Below the pieces are notes generated by a model. That model did no database searches. It worked only from the letters and a program-made list of their open reading frames with translations, and was not told the DNA's origin. Shown piece by piece: positions 16,602-25,015 of a DNA stretch of 64,000 nucleotides. The stretch covers positions 1 to 64,000 of the forward strand of contig CAYVKV010000006.1 of the NCBI GenBank assembly GCA_964452355.1. The letters run 5' to 3'. A program made the position numbers and the translations under genes. Numbering within the stretch: position 1 is the first letter of the stretch; every line of letters begins with the position of its first letter. The stretch comes from UBA1450 sp964452355 (GTDB taxonomy: Bacteria > Patescibacteriota > Microgenomatia > UBA1406 > GWC2-37-13).

Positions 16602-17729
16602 ATGATGAATCTTCCAGTCAATACAAAAAAATACATTCTCGTTGACGTCATCTCACCAACCGAAGTAAAAGCAAATGCAGAGATACATCTTAAGGAAACC
16701 GTATCCCTTATCAACACTTTTGGTGGGGGCATTATCGATCAGATCATCCAACGTCGCGAACATCCTCATCCCAGAACATATATGGGTATTGGGAAGGCTA
16801 CTGAGATTGCAGAACTTATTAAGACGCGACATATTGATACGGTGATTGTAAATGGCGTGGTCAAAAGCACACAACTTTTTAATTTGACCCAAATGTATTG
16901 GGAAGTAAATCCAAATATAGAAGTGTGGGATCGGGTCGACCTCATCTTGCATATTTTTGAAAAACATGCACGCACAGCTGAGGCAAAGCTTCAAATCGAG
17001 CTTGCTAAAATGCGCCACATGGGACCACGAATGTATGGACTTTCCCAACAGCTTGGACGACAAGCAGGAGGAATCGGAACACGAGGGATTGGAGAGACCA
17101 ATGTCGAGCTCATGAAGCGACACTGGAGAGATCAAATAAAAAACGTCCAGGATCAACTCAATAAAATCACCAAAATTAAAACAGATCAACTTGAAAGACG
17201 AAGAGGACAAGGATTCAAAACTGCCTCAATAGTGGGTTACACAAACGCGGGAAAAACGACTCTTTTCAATATCTTAACCAATAAACAGAAACTTGCAAAA
17301 AATGTATTATTTGCAACGCTTGACAGTGTGGTAGGGGAAATGTATCTGCCGGAGATACATAAACAAATGCTCGTGACCGATACAATTGGGTTTATCAGAG
17401 AACTCCCACCATCGCTTATTGAAGCGTTCAAATCAACACTCATCGAATCAATCCATGCCGACATTTTGATCCATGTCATTGATGCATCTGATATGCAGAT
17501 GCAAGAAAAGATTCAAACAGTTCAAGCAGTGCTGACTGAGCTTGGCATTCAAGGCAAGCCAATAATCAATGTATACAATAAGGCAGACAATCTCTCTGAA
17601 CATGCAATCATTGAATTGAAATCGAAAGATGGCGTAGTGATATCTGCAAAAGAGCAGGCGGGGATTGAGGTGTTGATTAAGACTCTTCAAAAAAATCTCT
17701 TTTCATTAGATACGGCACCTCATGCTTAA
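16602..17729 (+). CDS. hflX: GTPase HflX
   Basis: 375 residues. The N-terminal HflX domain contains GGGIIDQIIQRREHPHPRTYMGIGKA. The linker GPRMYGLSQQLGRQAGGIGTRGIGETNVE is a hallmark of the family. The GTPase domain has G1 GYTNAGKTTLF, G3 VTDTIGFIRELP, and G4 NVYNKAD. HflX binds the 50S subunit and splits or rescues stalled ribosomes, for example after heat stress. TATAAT stands nine bases before the first ATG and six before a possible second, three bases on. The 3' end overlaps the convergent nadE by 53 bases. Confidence 0.95.
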   Translation: MMNLPVNTKKYILVDVISPTEVKANAEIHLKETVSLINTFGGGIIDQIIQRREHPHPRTYMGIGKATEIAELIKTRHIDTVIVNGVVKSTQLFNLTQMYWEVNPNIEVWDRVDLILHIFEKHARTAEAKLQIELAKMRHMGPRMYGLSQQLGRQAGGIGTRGIGETNVELMKRHWRDQIKNVQDQLNKITKIKTDQLERRRGQGFKTASIVGYTNAGKTTLFNILTNKQKLAKNVLFATLDSVVGEMYLPEIHKQMLVTDTIGFIRELPPSLIEAFKSTLIESIHADILIHVIDASDMQMQEKIQTVQAVLTELGIQGKPIINVYNKADNLSEHAIIELKSKDGVVISAKEQAGIEVLIKTLQKNLFSLDTAPHA

Positions 17730-18501
17730 ACCGATTTTTTTCAACTATCTGAAGTATTTTTCGTACATTTTCATACCCTTGTTTTTCTATCTCTTCGATA
17801 GACAATTTCTCATCAAAATGAAGTCCAAGCACTCCATCAATCTCATCATAAGTAAAGCCTAATTCTTTTTCATCGGTTTGCCCTTCCCAGAGTCCGGCAG
17901 TCGGAGCCATGTCAGTGATCTCCTGAGGAACATGCAAATGTTTTGCAAGATCCCGAACTTCAGTTTTGTATAAATGATTGATGACCTCAAAATCAGATGC
18001 GGCATCACCAAAACGGGTAAAGTAGCCAAGGTAATTTTCGGTGCGATTTTCTGTGCCACATACCAAAGCATCCAGCTTTTTTGCTTGATCGAAAAGATAG
18101 ATCATCCTGATTCTTGCCATAATGTTACCCAATCTCACTTTTTTCGTCATCTCATGCCGAGTAGATGAGTGTTGTTTGATATCGTTTTGCAACTCAGTTG
18201 CAATTTTATCGACTACCTCTTTAATAGGGGAGAGGAGTATATTCTCTTTTGGTAATTGTAAAGGATTCACAATGCTATGAAAGGGTGCTATAGATTTTTC
18301 ATAGTAGTATAAATGCATCACAAAAATATTTTTTTTTGGGATTGTTTTGTTGAGTAGATACAAAACTGTTGCTGAATCTATTCCTCCCGAGACAGCAACG
18401 ATCATATTTTTTTTATCTGTTTGTTTGAGAAGAGATGTTACAAAGTGAGAGACCGTGGACACGTACCGAGCAGGATTAAAGATTGAACTTTTTCTTACCA
18501 T
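17677..18501 (-). CDS. nadE: NAD+ synthase, ammonia-dependent
   Basis: 274 residues from ATG 18501. An upstream in-frame start would reach into the divergent small gene's promoter region. The ATP-PPi motif MIVAVSGGIDSATVLYLL (SGGxDS) is near residue 35. Later come CGTENRTENYLGYFTRFGD and PTAGLWEGQTDEKELGFTYDEID, both NadE signatures. It converts deamido-NAD to NAD+ with ammonia, because no glutaminase domain is present. Convergent with hflX, with a 53-base coding overlap at the 3' ends. Confidence 0.94.
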   Translation of the reverse strand: MVRKSSIFNPARYVSTVSHFVTSLLKQTDKKNMIVAVSGGIDSATVLYLLNKTIPKKNIFVMHLYYYEKSIAPFHSIVNPLQLPKENILLSPIKEVVDKIATELQNDIKQHSSTRHEMTKKVRLGNIMARIRMIYLFDQAKKLDALVCGTENRTENYLGYFTRFGDAASDFEVINHLYKTEVRDLAKHLHVPQEITDMAPTAGLWEGQTDEKELGFTYDEIDGVLGLHFDEKLSIEEIEKQGYENVRKILQIVEKNRFKHEVPYLMKRDFFEES

Positions 18502-18522
18502 AGAATAATGTACTATTATACT

Positions 18523-18702
18523 ATGGATCAAAAAACTATCATTGAGTACATCAAAGAAATTCTGGGTGATGAAAAAAAACTGAAAGTTGTATTTGTCATA
18601 CTGTCTGCCCTTGCAATCCTCATGCTCATCACCTTACAAATTCTCCCATTTTTGATATTTCTGATTTTGGGAATTCTCGCATATCTCAAGCTAAAAAAAT
18701 AA
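18523..18702 (+). CDS. Small membrane protein, two TM helices
   Basis: 59 residues from ATG 18523 (MDQKTIIEYIKEIL). A short charged helix is followed by one long or two short hydrophobic helices from about residue 20 to 55, ending in KLKK, which would place the C-terminus in the cytoplasm. No family recognised. Divergent from nadE, with which it shares a 21-base gap holding TACTAT-like -10 sequences. Confidence 0.6.
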   Translation: MDQKTIIEYIKEILGDEKKLKVVFVILSALAILMLITLQILPFLIFLILGILAYLKLKK

Positions 18703-18723
18703 AACACCCCATCTCGTATTTTT

Positions 18724-18819
18724 TTACTTGGTGGCGCGTAATCTCAAACTATTACCCACCACACTCACTGAACTGAAGGCCATCGCAGCAGATGCAATAA
18801 TGGGGAACGTTTTTTTCAT
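18724..18819 (-). pseudogene. C-terminal remnant of a copper P-type ATPase (CopA-like)
   Basis: A 31-codon frame beginning ATG at 18819 reads PIIASAAMAFSSVSVVGNSLRLR and ends in TK-stop. The phrase AMAFSSVSVVGNSLRLR is what closes almost every copper-exporting P-type ATPase (last TM helix plus LRL tail). The rest of the ATPase (about 600-800 residues) is absent: the frame begins six bases after the stop of the HMA/TauE/cupredoxin gene. It is best explained as the tail left after deletion of copA. Translation as a one-helix peptide is possible because it keeps an ATG preceded by CTCCT. Confidence 0.62.
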
Positions 18820-18825
18820 AGGAGA

Positions 18826-20202
18826 TTATTCAACAGTCACTATAATCGGATCGACCATACCCATGGTACAACTTACCTTATACTTTCCTTTTTGTGGCGT
18901 AAACTCAGCTACAGATTCTTCACCTGTCAGATACAAAACTTCATCATACAGACCACCAAGCCACATCGCCTGAGCGCAGCCAAATACATTTTCATTATTA
19001 ACGGTAAGTTTTGTCGGAATGCCTGCTTTCAAAGTAATATTTTTAGGAAAATACTCAAAGCCAACCGCATCAATAAACGCAAGCTGCTTCATATCAACTC
19101 CCGTTCCCACAACCTGAACACCAGCAACCTGCTTTTTATCATTTACATTTGATGAACTTCTCGCAAAGTCGCTCGCGCTCACTATTCCCAAAACATTAAG
19201 CTGGGCATTTACATTGAAAATGGCAAACAACAGAATAAAGACGCCGGCGAGTAAATTAAAGGTTCCGCTAAATGCAGCATTTTTCTGTAATTTCACACTT
19301 GAAAAACTCAAGAACCCAAGCATCGGGAGTGTCCCAAGAGCAAATGTAAGCATCATAAGTGCGCTCAAGAAAAAGTTTCCCGTGGTGAGTGCGACGGTTT
19401 GCGCCATCAGGGTAAATCCACACGGGAGGAAAAAGGTCATTGCACCAATCGTAAACGGCATGTATTTTCCTTTAAAATTCTGTTCATCTGATGCATAACG
19501 AGAAAGAAATTTTGGGAACCCAAATCCGATTTTCTTTGCCCATGACACGCCAAGTATTTTAAGTGCTAAAATCACCATCATTATTGATATACCAATAATA
19601 AGAACAGAAGTCATTCGAAGTGAGATTTGAAAAAGTGAACCAATCACACCCAATAATCCTCCGAAAAGAGTGAATGATACGAGGCGCCCCATATTAAAAA
19701 GTATAAAAGGAATCGCACGTTTATCTTCATCTTTACCACCATACAGCTGATTCCATTGTTTGGACATTGAAAGAAGAACTCCTCCCACAAGTGCGGCACA
19801 ACTTGAGACACTTGCGATCAAACCAATGATAAGAAATGCTCCCAGTGTGGACTCATTGGAAAGACTGAACTGAGCAAGGATTTTTGTGTCTTCAATAATT
19901 ACGTATGCTATGATAAAAACGATTCCAATGACAAGCGCCTGCGCGATCTCAAGTTGGCCGACTTTTGCTTGCCCGACCGGTTGCTCAGAAAAGGTATATC
20001 CCAGATCTGAAAAATTTTTATTCAATTGATCAATGTGCGGTGCGTGCCCTTTTGCATAGGTGATTTTGACTTTTGAATCTGAAAGTGAAGCCGTTACACT
20101 CTTCACCCCATCAAGTTTTGCAATTTTTTTATCTAAAAGCACTTCGCAAGCCGAACAATGCATGCCGGAAACATAGAGCGTGCAGGAATTTGTTTTTTTC
20201 AT
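18826..20202 (-). CDS. HMA - TauE/SafE-like - cupredoxin fusion, copper handling
   Basis: 458 residues in three parts. Residues 1-70 are a heavy-metal-associated domain with the metal site GMHCSAC. Residues 85-330 hold six or more TM helices of the TauE/SafE (UreH-like) type (SSCAALVGGVLLS, FFLPCGFTLMAQ). Residues 365-458 form a cupredoxin-like beta-sandwich facing outside, with likely copper ligands Cys and Met in NVFGCAQAMW and VSCTMGM. Such fusions accompany copper export or delivery. The CsoR-type repressor gene is 33 bases upstream, and a CopA remnant follows directly. Confidence 0.87.
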   Translation of the reverse strand: MKKTNSCTLYVSGMHCSACEVLLDKKIAKLDGVKSVTASLSDSKVKITYAKGHAPHIDQLNKNFSDLGYTFSEQPVGQAKVGQLEIAQALVIGIVFIIAYVIIEDTKILAQFSLSNESTLGAFLIIGLIASVSSCAALVGGVLLSMSKQWNQLYGGKDEDKRAIPFILFNMGRLVSFTLFGGLLGVIGSLFQISLRMTSVLIIGISIMMVILALKILGVSWAKKIGFGFPKFLSRYASDEQNFKGKYMPFTIGAMTFFLPCGFTLMAQTVALTTGNFFLSALMMLTFALGTLPMLGFLSFSSVKLQKNAAFSGTFNLLAGVFILLFAIFNVNAQLNVLGIVSASDFARSSSNVNDKKQVAGVQVVGTGVDMKQLAFIDAVGFEYFPKNITLKAGIPTKLTVNNENVFGCAQAMWLGGLYDEVLYLTGEESVAEFTPQKGKYKVSCTMGMVDPIIVTVE

Positions 20203-20235
20203 ATCGTTTTTCGAAAATCCAATGATTCTACTATA

Positions 20236-20529
20236 TCACTTATATTTATAAATTTTTGTAAGCTCCAGGATTACTTTCTCTGCTTTTCCTGATTTGATTT
20301 GCTCAATTGCACATGTTTTTAGGTGATCTTCCATGATCAAGACATCAATGGTTTTTAGGGCCTTTTGGATTGCCAAAGACTGATGGAGGACACCAATGCA
20401 ATACTCATCATTTTCAACCATATTGATCACTTTTCCCAAATGACCTTTGATTATCTTTAGGCGATGTGACACGCGTTGTTTATGTGATTTTATATTTACC
20501 ATCTTTTGAAATGCATTTTCTAATCCCAT
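20236..20529 (-). CDS. csoR: CsoR-type copper-sensing repressor
   Basis: 97 residues, all helical. The Cu(I) ligands of the CsoR/RcnR family appear as Cys in DEYCIGVLHQ, then His and Cys in MEDHLKTCAIEQ, the C-H-C triad expected of CsoR. The start RVSHRLKIIKGHLGKVINMVE is the usual DNA-contacting helix region. It should repress the copper gene downstream and release DNA when Cu(I) binds. A TAATCCC-N7-GGGATTA palindrome covers its own start codon. A later Met at codon 10 is an alternative start. Confidence 0.88.
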   Translation of the reverse strand: MGLENAFQKMVNIKSHKQRVSHRLKIIKGHLGKVINMVENDEYCIGVLHQSLAIQKALKTIDVLIMEDHLKTCAIEQIKSGKAEKVILELTKIYKYK

Positions 20530-20541
20530 ATGGGGGGATTA
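20521..20541 (-). promoter_or_regulatory. Probable CsoR operator overlapping the csoR start
   Basis: Perfect inverted repeat TAATCCC (20521-20527) and GGGATTA (20535-20541) around a G-rich centre. This is the C/G-tract palindrome style known for CsoR operators. The site covers the start codon and the TGTAAT hexamer that could be the -10 box of a leaderless csoR transcript, so bound CsoR would block RNA polymerase. Confidence 0.62.
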
Positions 20542-20648
20542 CATCAGAGTAACAAATTATGATTATTTGTCAAGTGGCGTATTACATTTGGATGTTTACC
20601 ATATTTTTGATAGACTGGTTGGTACTTCAGAAGTAAATCAAATTAAAA

Positions 20649-22028
20649 ATGACATATTCCTTCGTAGACATCGAAACAACTGGTACGAGCGCCCGCCATG
20701 ACCGGGTAATTGAGATTGGAATCTTGAGAGTAGAAAACGATAAGATTGTCAAAAAATACAATCAACTGATAAATCCAGAAACGCACGTTTCGCCCTTTAT
20801 CACCCAGATCACCGGCATCACCCCGGACGATCTTGAAGATGCTCCAACATTTGAGATTGTGAAAGATGAAGTGTATGAACTATTGAAAGATTCTATTTTT
20901 GTAGCTCACAATGTCCGATTTGATCATGGATTTTTGAAAAATGAATTCAAACGCTTTGATATGCAGTTTTCCATGAAACAACTCTGTACGGTCAGATTGT
21001 CTCGAACACTTTTTCCAGAGCATCGTCATCACAATCTGGACGCGATCATTGAACGTTTTAACATCACCTGTATAAACCGACATCGAGCATATGACGATGC
21101 ACACGCCACCTGGCAGTTTTTTAGAAAAATCTCAAAACTTTTTCCACAAACTGAACTCATGCAACTACTGGAAAAACAGATCAAGCGACCATCTATCCCA
21201 ACACGAATAGATGCAAACATGATTGATAAACTACCGGAAGGACCCGGTGTATATACATTTTATGGAGAAAAGGGAACACCTTTGTATATTGGCAAAAGCA
21301 AGAATATCCGCAAACGGGTACTTTCTCACTTTTCCGCAGATCACCGATTTGAGAAGGATATGAATATCAGTAGACAACTGAAAAGTATTGATACCATCTC
21401 AACTGCAGGAGAGCTTGGTGCATTACTCAAGGAATCGGCACTTATCAAGGAAGTACGACCGCTCTACAATCATGCGCTCAAGCGCAAACTAAACTTAACG
21501 CTCCTCTTACAAGCTAAGACAAATAAAGGCTACTACACTATTCGAATTGAGAATCGAAACCAAATAGTTGCTGAGGACCTCAATATCCTTGTTGGAGTAT
21601 ACACGTCTAAAAAACAGGCACGAGCGTTCTTGAAAGAGCAGGCAGCAAGCTATAAATTGTGCGAAAAAATATTGGGAATTGACACATCAATTGGACCGTG
21701 TTTTGGATATAAATTGGAAAAATGTAAAGGCGCATGTATCGGAAAGGAAAGCGCGCTCCGATATAATATTCGATTTATTGAAGCATTTGGAAAAGACAAA
21801 ATAAAACCTTGGCCATTTGATGGCGCGGTCACGATTCGTGAACATGACTCAATCGAACAACTGACCGACATCTTTCATGTCAATAAATGGTGTCTCATCA
21901 CATCTGACAATGACCCTTTAATTTTTTATTATGATGTATACAAAATATTGGTACGGTATCTTCAAAAACACAAAGTCGGATCACATTTTTCCATTACAGA
22001 TAAAATACCAGATCCTTCGGAGATATAA
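20649..22028 (+). CDS. DnaQ-like exonuclease fused to GIY-YIG (UvrC/Cho-like) nuclease
   Basis: 459 residues. Residues 1-170 are a DEDDh 3'-5' exonuclease: ExoI FVDIETTG, ExoII VAHNVRFDHGFL, ExoIII HRAYDDAHAT. Residues 190-275 are a GIY-YIG domain (LPEGPGVYTFYGEKGTPLYIGKSKNIRKRV with Glu in LKESALIKEVRPLYN), as in UvrC and Cho. The rest (280-459) has GPCFGYKLEKCKGACIG, a cysteine cluster also seen after GIY-YIG domains in this fusion family. A role in DNA repair, cutting and trimming around lesions, is inferred. Confidence 0.9.
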   Translation: MTYSFVDIETTGTSARHDRVIEIGILRVENDKIVKKYNQLINPETHVSPFITQITGITPDDLEDAPTFEIVKDEVYELLKDSIFVAHNVRFDHGFLKNEFKRFDMQFSMKQLCTVRLSRTLFPEHRHHNLDAIIERFNITCINRHRAYDDAHATWQFFRKISKLFPQTELMQLLEKQIKRPSIPTRIDANMIDKLPEGPGVYTFYGEKGTPLYIGKSKNIRKRVLSHFSADHRFEKDMNISRQLKSIDTISTAGELGALLKESALIKEVRPLYNHALKRKLNLTLLLQAKTNKGYYTIRIENRNQIVAEDLNILVGVYTSKKQARAFLKEQAASYKLCEKILGIDTSIGPCFGYKLEKCKGACIGKESALRYNIRFIEAFGKDKIKPWPFDGAVTIREHDSIEQLTDIFHVNKWCLITSDNDPLIFYYDVYKILVRYLQKHKVGSHFSITDKIPDPSEI

Positions 22029-22072
22029 TATTTTGTACTATAAATTCCGTATTTACCAGTATAATAAATTGC

Positions 22073-22741
22073 ATGGAATATAAAAAAATTCTTCTTATGG
22101 TTGGTGGTATCGTTCTCACATTTGTGCTTCTTTTAGTTGCATATTATGCCACTAGTAAGCCCCAACAAACATCTTTCCCTCAGCTTTCGGAAATAAAATC
22201 AGATGATCATATAAAATGGGCTACGGAAAGCGCACACGTTCTTATCGAATATAGTGATTTTCAATGTCCTGCGTGTAGTTCATATTCAGAGCTTATTGAA
22301 AGCCTTGAAGTAGATGAAGAGTTCGTATCAAAAGTGAAAGCGAACGTTGCATTTGTATACCGACATTTTCCTCTCGACAGTTCACATCCCTATGCACGAG
22401 TTGCTGCATACGCAGCTGAGGCCGCAGGCAAACAAGATAAGTTTTTCGAGATGCATGACTTACTTTTCTCAAATCAATCTGAATGGTCAGAAAGTTCTAA
22501 ACCTGAAGAAATGTTCAAAGAATATGCAACTGAGTTGGAACTTGACATCAAACAGTTTGAGATTGATTCGAAATCTTCTGAGGTTAAAGATCGTGTGCAG
22601 CGCGACTATCTCTCCGGACTTGAAATCGACGTTCCCGGAACACCATCATTTTACCTTGATGGACAGAAACTTCAAAACCCAAACTCAGCTGAAAATTTCA
22701 AAGAATTACTTTTAAAAGGTATCGAATCGTCAGGAAAATAA
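22073..22741 (+). CDS. Membrane-anchored DsbA-family thiol oxidoreductase
   Basis: 222 residues. One N-terminal TM helix (residues 6-27) anchors a DsbA-like thioredoxin fold. The active site is CPAC in YSDFQCPACSSYSEL. The cis-proline loop is VPGTPSFYLDG, and the helical insert RYFPLD/ARVAAYAAEAAGKQDKFFEMHDLLF is typical of the BdbD/DsbA_4 branch. It would introduce disulfides into exported proteins, for example the Cys-rich secreted protein at 43.5 kb. TATAAT at 22060-22065 is seven bases before the ATG. It is three bases ahead of the hydrolase gene, so probably one operon. Confidence 0.9.
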   Translation: MEYKKILLMVGGIVLTFVLLLVAYYATSKPQQTSFPQLSEIKSDDHIKWATESAHVLIEYSDFQCPACSSYSELIESLEVDEEFVSKVKANVAFVYRHFPLDSSHPYARVAAYAAEAAGKQDKFFEMHDLLFSNQSEWSESSKPEEMFKEYATELELDIKQFEIDSKSSEVKDRVQRDYLSGLEIDVPGTPSFYLDGQKLQNPNSAENFKELLLKGIESSGK

Positions 22742-22744
22742 CGC

Positions 22745-23494
22745 ATGTACATACAGATACATAATCGTAAAATCCACTATAAAAAAATCGGTTCTGGAAA
22801 ACCGATATTATTTGTACACGGCTGGGGAGGAAACGCATACAGCCTTCACAAACTTGCCAGTCTTGCATCAAAAAATTACTCTTCGTATTTAATTGATCTT
22901 CCCGGATTTGGCAAAAGTGACAATCCACCCAAACATTGGGGCGTCGAAGGATATGCAGAACTGATAAAAATTTTTATTGAGAACGTGATCTCGTCAAAAG
23001 TTCATTATGTGGGCCATTCATTTGGTGGAGAAATTGGCATATATCTTGCATCCCATTTTCCCGATTGTATTTACTCTCTAACTCTTTGTAATAGCTCATT
23101 TAAACGCCAAAACAAAGTGTCAAAAATCGCCCAGCTCCTTAAGTTTATTCCGAAAGAAAAGAACTTTCTCATTCGCATGATATATCCATATATTAAGAAA
23201 CTTTATTATACGATCATCAACAAACAGTCTGATCTCATCAAATATCCCCATCTCGAAAGTAACTTTCGAAAAATAATAACTCAAGACCTAACAAAAGACA
23301 CAAACAAAATCCACCTTCCAACGCTTATTCTTTGGGGCGAACTTGACACATATACACCCGTGATCTGGGCATATGAACTTGAAAAAAACATATCTAAAGG
23401 GAAACTGCATGTATTTCCTGATGTAGGTCACAATCTCCCCATTCGATACCCTGAGCGCGTATGGGATAAGATCAAGGATTTTTTGCTGCGTTAA
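22745..23494 (+). CDS. Alpha/beta-hydrolase
   Basis: 249 residues. The oxyanion region is FVHGWGGNAYS, the nucleophile elbow is GHSFGGEIG (Ser of GxSxG), the acid Asp is in ILWGELDTYTP, and the catalytic His is in VFPDVGHNLPIRYP. All members of the triad are present. The family cleaves esters, amides or C-C bonds in many small molecules, and the substrate is not evident. Its position just ahead of Mur-ligase, DegT and FemAB genes suggests, without proof, a role in envelope precursor turnover. Confidence 0.9.
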   Translation: MYIQIHNRKIHYKKIGSGKPILFVHGWGGNAYSLHKLASLASKNYSSYLIDLPGFGKSDNPPKHWGVEGYAELIKIFIENVISSKVHYVGHSFGGEIGIYLASHFPDCIYSLTLCNSSFKRQNKVSKIAQLLKFIPKEKNFLIRMIYPYIKKLYYTIINKQSDLIKYPHLESNFRKIITQDLTKDTNKIHLPTLILWGELDTYTPVIWAYELEKNISKGKLHVFPDVGHNLPIRYPERVWDKIKDFLLR

Positions 23495-23552
23495 AACCAG
23501 CCACTATGTATGATATACCCTCTCAGTTGAATAAATATTTTTTGTTACATCT

Positions 23553-25004
23553 ATGCTGATTCTTGTTTTAATTCATTATTTTTTAACACTGATTCTCGGC
23601 TTGAACTTTAGCTATACCTTTCAAATTAAAGAGTATCGCTTGGATCGATTGAGGTCCATGGTCAAAGAAATGGGAATGTTGCGTTTTTTATATTCATCCA
23701 AAATTCGTCTTCCCGCCTTTTCATTAAGAAATATTCTTATCGTGCTTTTTCACATCACCTTGACATCGATAGTATTCTTATACTCTTTTGAGCAAAAATA
23801 CTTATTTTCGCTTCTTGGAAAAACCTTCTTTCTTGCACCCTTTACTTCATTTTTGATCGTATTGGTTGGAGTCACGATAACAAGTATTCCTTCAACAATT
23901 ATTCGAACATGGATTCGTCATAAAGCAATGAATAAAGTCAAGAAATCAAATGCAGTATTTATTGGGATCACTGGCTCATATGGAAAAACAAGCACAAAAG
24001 AATATCTGGCTCATATATTATCGGCTCAATTTGACGTTGCAAAAACGCCAAAAAATATGAATACCGATGTTGGAATCGCACTTTCCATTAATCAATCGCT
24101 CAAGCCATCGACTCAATTTTTTATCACCGAACTGGGAGCATATCGCAAGGGAGAGCTCAACCACGCAGCATCATATATCCCATTTCGAAATATTATTCTC
24201 TGTGGTTTGGGCAATCAACATCTTGATCTCTATGGAAGCCACGAAGCATTGGTTGAAGAAGAGACGTCGCCGATATTTAATCTTTCTTCCCATGGAATGG
24301 CATATCTCAATAGTGATTCGGTGCGCAGAAACAATATTGATACGACAAAAGTGGCATCGGTCACCTACGGTTTATCACCAGGCGTTGATGTACAACTTAC
24401 TGATGTACAAGCGTCAACCGAGGGGACTAAAGGATTGATTAGATACAAAGACCAAGTTTTTCACATTAACACAAAACTTCTCGGGTCTCATTCGCTGGAG
24501 AACTTGCTTCCCGTTGTGGCAGTTGCATATGATGTTGGTATGGAGAAAGGATTGATTGAAAAACAAATCTCGTTTATTCAACCGCTTCAAGGAAAACTTT
24601 CAAAACACTTTGGACAAAATAACTCAACCATCCTTCATGATGGGGTCAATACAAACTTCAATGGTTTTCTTGCCGCTATAGATGTAATGAAATTATTTTC
24701 ACATGCCAATAAAATCATTATGACACAAGGCATCATAGAACTCGGGGGAGAGAAGAGAAGCTCTTATCAATCGATACTTAAAAATTTGGAGAATACGGGA
24801 ATATCACTTTTTACCACGGACAGGTTATTTACTACGATAAAAAGTTCTGTCAAAATAAATACATTTAACGACGTTGACAGTATGCAAAAAGCCATTTCTC
24901 AAAGGCTCGATCGCGACACCTTACTTTTAATTGAGGGCACATTCGCACAACCAATTCTTAATTCATTTCTTGACTTAGCGCATATTAATAATACTATTAG
25001 ATAG
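23553..25004 (+). CDS. Membrane-anchored Mur ligase (MurF-like)
   Basis: 483 residues. Residues 1-115 contain three hydrophobic helices, unlike ordinary soluble MurF. The ATP-binding loop is GITGSYGKTSTKEYL, followed by KNMNTDVGIALS and ELGAYRKGELNHAA (Mur-ligase central domain) and ILCGLGNQHLDLYGS. The C-terminal domain has TILHDGVNTNFNGFLAAIDVM, the DxYNANPxS-like segment of MurF in altered form, and LIEGTF. It would join an amino acid or dipeptide to a wall or membrane-bound precursor. DegT and FemAB genes follow 11 and -4 bases apart, which supports a pathway. Confidence 0.85.
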   Translation: MLILVLIHYFLTLILGLNFSYTFQIKEYRLDRLRSMVKEMGMLRFLYSSKIRLPAFSLRNILIVLFHITLTSIVFLYSFEQKYLFSLLGKTFFLAPFTSFLIVLVGVTITSIPSTIIRTWIRHKAMNKVKKSNAVFIGITGSYGKTSTKEYLAHILSAQFDVAKTPKNMNTDVGIALSINQSLKPSTQFFITELGAYRKGELNHAASYIPFRNIILCGLGNQHLDLYGSHEALVEEETSPIFNLSSHGMAYLNSDSVRRNNIDTTKVASVTYGLSPGVDVQLTDVQASTEGTKGLIRYKDQVFHINTKLLGSHSLENLLPVVAVAYDVGMEKGLIEKQISFIQPLQGKLSKHFGQNNSTILHDGVNTNFNGFLAAIDVMKLFSHANKIIMTQGIIELGGEKRSSYQSILKNLENTGISLFTTDRLFTTIKSSVKINTFNDVDSMQKAISQRLDRDTLLLIEGTFAQPILNSFLDLAHINNTIR

Positions 25005-25015
25005 GGGATACCACT

